Notes under the pieces: generated by a model
Databases searched by the model: none
Seen by the model: the letters and a program-made list of their open reading frames with translations, nothing else
What the model was told of the DNA's origin: nothing
Position numbers and translations under genes: made by a program
From: an uncultured Bacteroidales bacterium
GTDB taxonomy: Bacteria; Bacteroidota; Bacteroidia; Bacteroidales; P3
NCBI GenBank assembly: GCA_905233475.1
Contig: CAJOEN010000012.1
Location: forward strand, 1 to 64,000
Direction of reading: 5' to 3'
Length of the DNA stretch: 64,000 nucleotides
Shown here: positions 42,915 to 51,080 of the stretch, piece after piece
Layout of the letters: each line of letters opens with the position of its first letter
Numbering within the stretch: the stretch's first letter is position 1

Positions 42915-45326
42915 ATGCTGAAGAAAATCTTTTTGGCTGTGCTCATAGTGGGCATTGCCGATGCTGCAATGGCACAAACATCATATTCGCTTGTCGGCAT
43001 TGTGGCCGACGTAAAAGGGGAAACGTTGCCATTTACAAATTGTGTGCTCTTGCACGAAACTGACAGCTCTTTCGCTTACGGCACTACGGGCGACATGGAC
43101 GGGCATCTCTCCGTGAGCAACATCGTAGGGGGAGCATATCTGTTGCGCATCACTTACATGGGGTATGTGTCTCATTGGCAACGTCTTGAAATAAATAAAA
43201 ATATAGACCTTGGAACTGTTACTCTCGAAAAAAACGCCACCTTACTGAAAGAGGTTCATGTTACTGCCCGTCGTCCGCTCTATTCCGCCGACGGCGAGAA
43301 GGTGTTTTACAACGTCGGCGACGACCCCAGCGTGCAGAGCGGCAATGCCACCGACGCACTACAGAACGCCCCGGGCGTGGAAGTAGATGCCGAGGGCAAC
43401 ATAAAGTATCGCGGTGGAGCCGAGGTCTCTATCTGGATTAATGACAAACCGTCGCACCTCAAGGCCGAAAGTCTCAAGCAATACCTCAAGTCGCTGCCGG
43501 CAGGCACGTTGCAGCGTATCGAAGTCATCGCACATCCCTCGGCCAAGTATCATACGCAGAATTGTGTGGTTAATATTGTTACAACCGCCAAGGTGAAACG
43601 CAACGAGTTGCTGTGTCTCGGACTTAACGTCAACAGCAAACCGCAGTTAGGCCCGTGGGTGGATTATGTGTGGAGCAACGAGAAAGTCCGATTCAATATC
43701 TTTGTCAGTGGCGACTACGACAGCTACAGCGGCGATGCCTCGAACGACAGCCGTCTGCTGGCGCGGGACAGCACACTCTCGTCCACCATCGGCATCAAAG
43801 GACACAGCAAGAACCGCACCCTTGGCGGCAATTTTGGCTTGGATTTCGATTATAACTTCGATACAAGCACGCTGCTCAATCTCTGGCTGTGGACTACCGC
43901 CGCACACGACAGCAGCAACCTCGCCACTCGCACCGAGCGCACCGAGTTTCTAAACAATGCGGGACGTTATTTTTACAATGATGACGTGCGTAACGGCAAC
44001 ACTATGGCCGACGCCTCTTTCGGTGTGATGTTGGAAAAGAAATTCGACACTCTGGGCGGCATGCTCTTTGTCGATTATACCGGCACATTGACTCGCAAAT
44101 ACTCAATCGCAAGAAATATCCGAACTTTCGACAGCCTTACGGCTCTCAATTTCGACCGCCGGAAGACAACTCTCAATCCATCGCAGTGGCACGGCGTTAC
44201 TGCTGACATTGCAATTCCATACAATAAACACGGCGAGCTGGACTTAGGCCTTATGGCAAGTCTTTCGCCGGAAAGTAAGGATGTGGATGAGACTGTCGGC
44301 GGTGTTTCCGACTTTCTGCGTAGCTACGCCTATATCAACGGTACTTACGAACTCTCTCTCTATGCCGGTGCCGAGCATCATTTCGGACGTTTAACCCTCG
44401 GAGCGTCGCTCTCGGTGGACAACGCCTGGTATAGTCTGCTTTATTCCGGTGCCGACAGCGGCGACGTAAGCAAACATTACCTCACTTTCAGTCCGACCAT
44501 ACACGCATCCTACAGCACCGAGTCGATGCACAATTTCACTTTCAGCTACACACACTATGTAGCACCGCCTACAGCCACGCAACTTACATCTTTCACGGTG
44601 TTCGGTTACGATGGCTACTCAATTGGTAATCCGTCGCTTAAAAATGGCTACACAGACAATCTGGAGCTGGGTTGGCAACGCTATTTCGACCATCTTGGAA
44701 GTATCGGCGTCAGTGCGTGGTACAAGTCGATGCGCGACCAAACGGGCACCCTCACCGATGTGGCTTATTGCGACCAATTCGGGCGTGTGGTGGCTTTTAG
44801 CCAGCCGTTCAATATCGGCACATCCCGCAACGGCGGTCTCGGATTGAACGCCACCCTTCGTCCGGCCAACTTTATGAATATCCGTTTCTATGCCAATCTT
44901 TTCGACGACTACTATCGTGTGCAATATCGTCCCGGCAAGTGGATGGAAAGCGAGATGCTTTGCTATTCCTTGCGTCTCAACTTTTGGGCTAAGTTGTGGG
45001 ACAAATTTCAGGTGTTCGTCAATGCCACCTACCGAAGCCGTACATAGACACTCCTGGCGGAGGTGGATCCTTACTTTACCATAGATTGTGGCATAAGTAC
45101 CGACCTATTCGACCGCAGCTTGTCGCTGTTCCTCAATGCCAACGACATCTTCGGCACTGTCCGCACGGGAGGCGAGAGTGTCAACCCCTATAACCCCTCC
45201 ACCAGCGAGAGCACCGTTACCAGCCAGTATGTCAGTCTTGGTATTACATGGCGTATCGGTCGTGCCGAGATGGAAAGCCAGCAAAGTCATGGAAAAAAAT
45301 CGGGCACAAAAAAGTCGAAAAAGTAG
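42915..45326 (+). pseudogene. TonB-type outer-membrane receptor interrupted by one in-frame TAG
   Basis: From ATG 42915 (MLKKIFLAVLIVGIADAAMA, signal peptide) the frame encodes a regulatory-like domain, plug (DALQNAPGVEVDAEGNIKYR) and barrel to a TAG at 45045-45047, then continues in the same frame to 45326, ending with the barrel C-terminus and a Lys-rich tail. Around the stop it aligns without gaps to the paralogue at 17199-19850 (YRSRT*TLLAEV against YNSPTIGLLSET). A single substitution explains the stop. If it is real, the product lacks the last barrel strands and should not fold. Confidence 0.75.
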
Positions 45327-45390
45327 TCGGGGAGTCCTTTGCCAACATCGTTGCATACAATAAGAGGGCAGATGTTACGTTATAATAAAT

Positions 45391-46764
45391 ATGAACATTG
45401 AACTGGCAGGACATTACGGATACCGACGTGTGTTGAAATCGGTGTTGCCGAGCATAGGGATGGTGCTGATAACCTCCATCTACAGCATTGTGGACGGTTT
45501 TTTCGTGTCCAATTATGCGGGTAAGACAGCGTTTGCCGCGGTAAACCTTACCATGCCGGTTATCATGCTTGTCGGTTCGTTGGGGTTGATGATAGGCACC
45601 GGAGGAGCGGCCCTTACTGCCAAGCTGAAAGGCGAGGGCTATCAGAACAAGGCCAATCGTGTTTTTTCGATGCTGACATTTTTTGGGTTGGCTCTGGGGG
45701 TGGTTACGGGTGTGCTGCTTGCCATAGCGGCACCAATTATCTCGCTCTGGCTGGGTGCCGACGAAGCTATGATGAACGACTGTGTGGTTTATATCCGGCT
45801 GGTTATGATTGGCATGCCGGGCTTTGTCCTGCAGATGGCTTTTCAGTCGTTTTATATGGCCGCCGAGCGACCGCAACTGGGCACTAAGATGAGTGTCGTG
45901 GCTGGTCTTACCAACGCCGCACTCGACGCCGTGCTTGTGTGGGCCTTCGACATGGGTGTTACGGGAGCCGCGCTGGCAACCACAGCAGGTTGTATCGTGG
46001 GTGGATTCTTCCCGATATATTATTTCCGTTCGAAACATAACCGCGGAAGTCTGCATCTGGTGCGCACTCGCATGCTCTGGCCATACGTCCGTAAGGCTTG
46101 TGCCAATGGACTGTCGGAATATGTGGGCAATATTGCAATGAATGTTGTGGGAGTATGTTATAATCTGCAACTGATGCGCTATCTCGGCGAGGACGGTGTG
46201 GCGGCTTTCGGGGTGCTTATGTACATCGGGTTTATATTCGTTGCGTTGTTTATTGGCTACAACATCGGCATAACGCCTATTATCGGCTATCACTACGGAG
46301 CCGGCAATGTGCGCGAACAACGGTCGCTGCTGCGGAAATCGTTGGTTGTTATCGGCATGGCAGGGGCTGTATTGACACTCATTTCGGAACTGTTGGCCGA
46401 ACCACTGTCGCAATTATTTGTGGGATACGACGAGGATCTGAAGCAACTCACCGTGGACGCTTTCCGTCTATACATGCTTGCCATGCTTATCTGTGGATGG
46501 AATATGTTTGTGTCGGCATTGTTCACAGGTCTGAACAACGGCATAGTGTCGGCCGTGTCGTCCTTTACCCGCACCCTTGTTTTCGAGTTGGCCTGTGTAT
46601 GGTTGCTGCCTTTATTCTTCGGCATCGATGGCATTTGGCTCTCATGGCCTGTGGCAGAGCTTGTTTCGCTCTTTTTCTGCGCGTTCCTAATCTTTCGTTT
46701 CGCTCCGCAACTGGTGTCGCGAGAAAAAGTGGATTGCACTGATATCGACAATAGCGATAGCTGA
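45391..46764 (+). CDS. MATE family efflux transporter
   Basis: 457 residues with twelve hydrophobic segments in two halves. VLPSIGMVLITSIYSIVDGFFVSN at the N-terminus and the mirrored motif in the second half (YVGNIAMNVVGVCYNLQLMRYLG, about residues 240-262) are typical of MatE proteins, which export cationic drugs or metabolites using Na+ or H+. Its stop codon is followed immediately by hydE-tail copy 3, showing that the recombination junction lies exactly at its end. Substrate unknown. Confidence 0.9.
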   Translation: MNIELAGHYGYRRVLKSVLPSIGMVLITSIYSIVDGFFVSNYAGKTAFAAVNLTMPVIMLVGSLGLMIGTGGAALTAKLKGEGYQNKANRVFSMLTFFGLALGVVTGVLLAIAAPIISLWLGADEAMMNDCVVYIRLVMIGMPGFVLQMAFQSFYMAAERPQLGTKMSVVAGLTNAALDAVLVWAFDMGVTGAALATTAGCIVGGFFPIYYFRSKHNRGSLHLVRTRMLWPYVRKACANGLSEYVGNIAMNVVGVCYNLQLMRYLGEDGVAAFGVLMYIGFIFVALFIGYNIGITPIIGYHYGAGNVREQRSLLRKSLVVIGMAGAVLTLISELLAEPLSQLFVGYDEDLKQLTVDAFRLYMLAMLICGWNMFVSALFTGLNNGIVSAVSSFTRTLVFELACVWLLPLFFGIDGIWLSWPVAELVSLFFCAFLIFRFAPQLVSREKVDCTDIDNSDS

Positions 46765-46812
46765 CGGCCGAAGGATAGTGGTGGAGCGGGGCGATTTTGT
46801 GGGGTGAAAGGT
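46765..46812 (+). repeat. Duplicate of hydE 3' end, copy 3
   Basis: CGGCCGAAGGATAGTGGTGG and onward matches hydE 40772-40820 with two substitutions, including the hydE stop and the eight bases after it (GAAAGGT). It abuts the MATE stop codon, and the following LD-carboxypeptidase gene starts 72 bases later. Confidence 0.9.
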
Positions 46813-46884
46813 GCTCTGGATGTAAAAGTCAAAGACAATAAAACGGGATTGGGGCGTTATAGAATAAATTTTATGTACAACAAT

Positions 46885-47985
46885 ATGAAGAAACTATTTT
46901 TACTCGGCGCAATTGCGGCACTGTTTTTTGTGTCGTGCGAAAAGGAGGATAACAACACCAGACCCTACTCCAATGGAACGATGACGTTGAATTGTGTTAA
47001 ACCCGCATATCTGAGTGCCGGCGACACAGTGGCGCTTATCTCCCCGTCTTACTACACCCCGATGGAGAACGTCGAAGCTACCGCCGACCTGCTACGGTCG
47101 TGGGGACTGGTTCCGGTTATCGGTCCCAATGTGGGCAAGGTGGAGGATGGTAAGTATGCTGGAACCGTTGCCGAGCGTGTCAGCGATATTCTTTGGGCCT
47201 TCGACAACCCGAATATCAAGGCTATTATATGCAACCGTGGCGGCTACGGCACCATACAGCTCATCGGCCAGATTCCGCTTTCAAAGTTGTCTGCCTCGCC
47301 CAAATGGTTCGTCGGATTCAGCGACATCTGCACCCTGCATGGCTTGCTGAACCGTGCCGGTGTGATGAGCGTCCACGGCACTATGAGCTCCTTTCTGGCA
47401 CGTGGTGGATCAGACACTACCAGCACGATGATGCGCGACCTGCTGCTTGGGCAGATTCCACGCTATCATCTGCCAGCCCATGCCCAGAACATTACGGGAA
47501 CGGCAAGCGGTGTGCTGGTGGGAGGCAACCTCTGCACCTTCACTCCCAACCTTGGCTCGCAGGCCGACGCAATGATGGGACGGGATCTTATCCTTTTTGT
47601 GGAGGAGGTGGGAGAGTCGATGCACAATATCGACCGCCAGATGCGCATCCTGCAGATGAACGGAGTGCTCGACCGCTGCAAGGGAATTGTCCTCGGCGAG
47701 TTTGCGGACTGCGGGTCGGAGTTTACATACGAGAATGTCGAGGAGATGATTCGCCGGATTGTGGAACCTTACGGCATACCGATGCTCTGCGGTTTACCTG
47801 CCGGTCACGGTGACGTGAACCTTCCGCTCGTCATGGGCGCACCCGTAACCATCGACGTGCGTGCCGACGGAGCTACCCTGAGCTTCGATATCGACGGAGA
47901 GCAGCACGATGTCAATACCACCGACGTCGTAGCCAAGGCAAAACCCGCCGCCTACCGTATGAGGCTTGCCGGTAAAACAATGTAG
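46885..47985 (+). CDS. LD-carboxypeptidase (peptidase S66), lipoprotein form
   Basis: 366 residues from ATG 46885 (MKKLFLLGAIAALFFVSC); a longer frame to 46804 runs through the hydE-tail repeat and is rejected. The signal ends at Cys18, followed by EKED, a K-[DE]-[DE] pattern like the Bacteroidota surface lipoprotein export signal. S66 signs: VALISPSYYTP (about 50-60), ICNRGGYGTIQLI (about 115-127), the nucleophile region KWFVGFSDICTLHG (about 139-152), and late Glu and His (GLPAGHGDVNLPL). The family cleaves L-Ala/Lys-D-Ala bonds in muropeptides and is usually cytosolic. Confidence 0.85.
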   Translation: MKKLFLLGAIAALFFVSCEKEDNNTRPYSNGTMTLNCVKPAYLSAGDTVALISPSYYTPMENVEATADLLRSWGLVPVIGPNVGKVEDGKYAGTVAERVSDILWAFDNPNIKAIICNRGGYGTIQLIGQIPLSKLSASPKWFVGFSDICTLHGLLNRAGVMSVHGTMSSFLARGGSDTTSTMMRDLLLGQIPRYHLPAHAQNITGTASGVLVGGNLCTFTPNLGSQADAMMGRDLILFVEEVGESMHNIDRQMRILQMNGVLDRCKGIVLGEFADCGSEFTYENVEEMIRRIVEPYGIPMLCGLPAGHGDVNLPLVMGAPVTIDVRADGATLSFDIDGEQHDVNTTDVVAKAKPAAYRMRLAGKTM

Positions 47986-48196
47986 AACAGCGTTAAAACA
48001 CAACAAGGCCATAAGCGAATATGGCCACCAAGAGTAAAAACAATATCTACCCGACGCGTGGCCACCGTTAGCGTCGGCATGGCCGCTTGTGCCAAAAAAA
48101 ACGACACTCTTATCACAATTCACTCCTTAATTCCTTAGTTTCTTAACTTCTTAACAAAAAAAACACTGTTCACCAATCACTTTTTACAAAAAATCG

Positions 48197-48204
48197 TATC
48201 TTTG
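48197..48204 (+). promoter_or_regulatory. -7 promoter of the dcp gene
   Basis: TATCTTTG followed by CAGTC, preceded by AAAAAATCG, 24 bases before the start codon: a strong match to the phylum's consensus. Confidence 0.7.
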
Positions 48205-48227
48205 CAGTCTATAAAATAATCATACAA

Positions 48228-50261
48228 ATGAAAAAAACACTGTTAATTGCCGGAAGTGCGTTGCTGATGCTCGCCACTGGATGTAAAGAAAAAAATACCG
48301 CTATGCAAAACGACAATCCTTTTATCGCAGGGTTCGACACCCCGTACAACATCCCCGATTTCGAGAAGATTAAGACCGAACACTACATGCCGGCTTTCGA
48401 AGAGGGCATGCGTAGGCAGAAAGAAGAAATCGACGCCATTGTGAACAACCCCGAAGCCCCCACTTTCGAAAATACCGTGGAGGCCTATGAATACAGCGGC
48501 GAACTGCTCTCTACCGTGAACAGCGTTTTTTTCAACCTTAACGAGTGCGAAAACTCGCCCGAGATGGAAGCCATAGCCGAAGAGGTTACGCCCCTGCTCT
48601 CGGCTCACAAGGACGACATCGCCCTTAACGCCATGCTCTTTGCCCGCATCAAGGCTGTGTACGAGCAGAAAGACTCGCTGGACCTCAACCCCGAACAGAT
48701 GCGTCTGCTCGAAGAGACCTACAAAGACTTTGTGCGTGGCGGCGCCAATGTGCCGGAGGACAAGCAGCCGCGTTTCCGCGAACTCAACGAGCGCATTGCC
48801 TCGCTCACGCTGCGTTTCGCCCAAAATGTGCTGAAAGCCACCAACGCCTACAGCAAGAAACTCGACGACGGCACCGAGGTTACCCTGCAGCTGCCCTCGT
48901 GGGAGCCTTTCATGCAGACCTGTCCCGACCGCAAGCTGCGCGAAGAGGTGTGGCACGCCTATGCCGACCGCTGCAACGGCGGCGAGTTCGACAACACCAA
49001 GATTATCGACACGCTTACCAACCTGCGTCTCGAACGCGCCAACATCCTCGGTTTCCCCACCCATGCCGACTATATGCTCGACGACTGTCTGGCCAAGACC
49101 CCTGCCGCCGTTTACAAATGTCTGATGCAGATATGGACTCCTGCGCTGAAGAAAGCCAAAGCCGAGTGCGCCGAATACCAGAAAATGCTCGAAAAGGACG
49201 AGCCCGGTGCCAAGCTGCAGCCGTGGGACTGGCGTTACTACAGCGAAAAGCTGAGAGCCGAGAAATATAGTCTCGAAGACTCGGTGGTGCGTCCCTATTT
49301 CGCCCTCGACAATGTGCTGGGCGGCGCTTTCGACGTGGCCGGACGCTTGTATGGCCTTGTTTTCGAGCCCACCGACACCCTGCCCACCTACAACAAGGAG
49401 GCCCGTTGTTTCTTGGTGAAAGACAGCGGCAATGTCATAGGCATACTGTATATGGATTTCTTCCCACGAAAAAGCAAACGCAGCGGCGCTTGGATGACCG
49501 AGTTCCGCGGACAGAAAGTGAACCGCAAAGGCGAAAACGTGATACCCATAATACAGGTGGTGTGCAACTTTACCAAGCCCACCGGCGACAAGCCTTCGCT
49601 GCTTAATTTCGACGAAAGCGAGACACTCTTCCACGAGTTCGGCCACGCCCTGCACGGACTCCTCAGCAAGTGCCACTATCCCTCGCTGGCCGGTACCAAC
49701 GTGCCGCGCGATTTTGTGGAGCTGCCGTCGCAGATTATGGAAAACTGGTGTCGCAACAAGCAGGTGATGAAATCCTTTGCCAAGCACTACAAGACCGGCG
49801 AGGCCATTCCCGACGAGCTGATAGCCAAGATTGCCGCCGCGCAGACCTACGGACAGGGCTTTATCAATACCGAGCTGCTGGCCGCCTCGCTCCTCGACAT
49901 GGACTACCATTCCATCACCGAAAAGCAGTCCATCGACCCCAACAAGTTCGAGCAGGAGCACATGGACAAAATCGGCCTGATACCCGAAATTATCAGCCGT
50001 TACAAGAGCCCTTATTTCCAGCATATCTTCACCACAGGCTACGATGCCGGATACTACAGCTACACATGGACCGCCATCCTCGACCACGATGCCTTTGCGG
50101 CTTTCACCGAGAGCGGCGATATCTTCAACCCCGAACTTGCCAAGAAATTCCGCCACTTGCTGGAGCGCGGCAATACCGTTGAGCCGATGAAGATGTATTT
50201 CGAATTCCGCGGCAAAGAGCCCAGCGTAAAACCCCTGCTTAAAGATAGAGGATTGATGTAA
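48228..50261 (+). CDS. dcp: Peptidyl-dipeptidase Dcp-like M3 metallopeptidase
   Basis: 677 residues. A lipoprotein-type signal (MLATGC, Cys19) places it in the envelope. The zinc site HEFGH (469-473, in TLFHEFGHALHGLL) and the downstream Glu in FVELPSQIMENW (about 498) are intact; the C-terminal YDAGYYSYTWTAILD is the M3 substrate site. It removes dipeptides from the C-termini of oligopeptides. Single gene with its own promoter and terminator. Confidence 0.93.
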   Translation: MKKTLLIAGSALLMLATGCKEKNTAMQNDNPFIAGFDTPYNIPDFEKIKTEHYMPAFEEGMRRQKEEIDAIVNNPEAPTFENTVEAYEYSGELLSTVNSVFFNLNECENSPEMEAIAEEVTPLLSAHKDDIALNAMLFARIKAVYEQKDSLDLNPEQMRLLEETYKDFVRGGANVPEDKQPRFRELNERIASLTLRFAQNVLKATNAYSKKLDDGTEVTLQLPSWEPFMQTCPDRKLREEVWHAYADRCNGGEFDNTKIIDTLTNLRLERANILGFPTHADYMLDDCLAKTPAAVYKCLMQIWTPALKKAKAECAEYQKMLEKDEPGAKLQPWDWRYYSEKLRAEKYSLEDSVVRPYFALDNVLGGAFDVAGRLYGLVFEPTDTLPTYNKEARCFLVKDSGNVIGILYMDFFPRKSKRSGAWMTEFRGQKVNRKGENVIPIIQVVCNFTKPTGDKPSLLNFDESETLFHEFGHALHGLLSKCHYPSLAGTNVPRDFVELPSQIMENWCRNKQVMKSFAKHYKTGEAIPDELIAKIAAAQTYGQGFINTELLAASLLDMDYHSITEKQSIDPNKFEQEHMDKIGLIPEIISRYKSPYFQHIFTTGYDAGYYSYTWTAILDHDAFAAFTESGDIFNPELAKKFRHLLERGNTVEPMKMYFEFRGKEPSVKPLLKDRGLM

Positions 50262-50284
50262 ATCTCTTTGCTGAAGCAAAAAAT

Positions 50285-50312
50285 CAAAGCCCCCCTCAAG
50301 AGGGGCTTTTTT
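50285..50312 (+). terminator. Intrinsic terminator of dcp
   Basis: AAAGCCCC(CC) and GGGGCTTT pair around a short loop (TCAAGA), followed by a run of T (TTTTTTG). Confidence 0.85.
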
Positions 50313-50369
50313 GTTTGTGCTATTTTGAAGAAAAAATGCTGATAGATAATGATTTTTGGATTTTTGTAT

Positions 50370-50455
50370 GTAAAATAGTGCAGTTTACGAGTCCAAAATC
50401 TGTAAAATAGTGCAGTTTGGAAGCTCAAAATTTGCAAAATAGTGCAGTTTGGATG
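50370..50455 (+). repeat. Three direct repeats, 32-base period
   Basis: GTAAAATAGTGCAGTTT starts at 50370 and 50402, and GCAAAATAGTGCAGTTT at 50434. The 15-base spacers are partly conserved (GAGTCCAAAATCT, GAAGCTCAAAATTT). It lies between the dcp terminator and the lipoprotein at 50548. With three units and no cas gene it is not a CRISPR. Confidence 0.85.
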
Positions 50456-50547
50456 TATTTAGATGTTCTATTTCTGCGATTCGTGTTCAAAATAAACAAT
50501 AAAAAGATTCTTGCCACGTTTATACTAAATTAGAAAACATAAAGACA

Positions 50548-51054
50548 ATGAAGAAACTCCTTTTTATTTGTACGTTATTTACCATTGTAATGATGACCGC
50601 ATGTAGGAATTGGACGGCTAATCGTAATAACGATAAACTTACGCTTATAGGCCATTGGGAAACTGTTTTAGGGCAAGAAGACTGGATTTGTGATCAAAGT
50701 CAAGAATATGAAGAATTGATTCGCGAAGGAAACACTGCCGATTCCGTTATATATAGCTCCTTTATCTTGGATTCGGCATACTATCAGTATATTTCATTTG
50801 ATATTGACGAAGACTCAATTTCTATGTTGATGCATGACAAAGGCTGTGACATAGTGCCTCCGTTTGAGATAAACAAATTGACGGTGGGGTATTCCGTTGA
50901 TAGTTCAGGTATAGTAACATGGTATTGGCCTGATGGTAGAATAATTCCTATGTGGAAAATCGTTGAACTTACAGCAGATAAACTTGTGTTCAAAGAGGAT
51001 TATCCGTTCGAAAACTGTGAAGGTACGTGGACTTACACTATGAGAAAACGCTAA
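50548..51054 (+). CDS. Lipoprotein of unknown function
   Basis: 168 residues. Lipoprotein signal MKKLLFICTLFTIVMMTAC (Cys19). The mature part is mostly predicted beta strand with repeated hydrophobic/polar alternation (KLTLIGHWETVL, ISFDIDEDSISMLM, GIVTWYWPDGRIIPMWKIVEL, CEGTWTYTMRKR), and resembles the small lipocalin-like lipoproteins common in this phylum, whose family names I cannot fix. The three-fold repeat array lies upstream. The LtaS-like gene follows after 26 bases and may be co-transcribed. Confidence 0.68.
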   Translation: MKKLLFICTLFTIVMMTACRNWTANRNNDKLTLIGHWETVLGQEDWICDQSQEYEELIREGNTADSVIYSSFILDSAYYQYISFDIDEDSISMLMHDKGCDIVPPFEINKLTVGYSVDSSGIVTWYWPDGRIIPMWKIVELTADKLVFKEDYPFENCEGTWTYTMRKR

Positions 51055-51080
51055 TTATTTTGTATAAAGGTATAAAGACA

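Noticed and set aside
45045-45047. TAG recoding (alternative genetic code or stop suppression) as explanation of the receptor
   Set aside because: I saw no other internal in-frame TAG in a core gene of the window, and nothing points to a recoding element; a point mutation is simpler.
48243-50279. 678-codon minus-strand open frame opposite dcp
   Set aside because: It is an antisense shadow of a clear M3 peptidase with its own promoter and terminator; the sequence is low in recognisable motifs and rich in Gly/Val/Leu/Ala as expected from reverse reading.
50370-50455. Possible CRISPR array
   Set aside because: Only three units, partly conserved 15-base spacers and no cas genes; it fits a binding-site array better.
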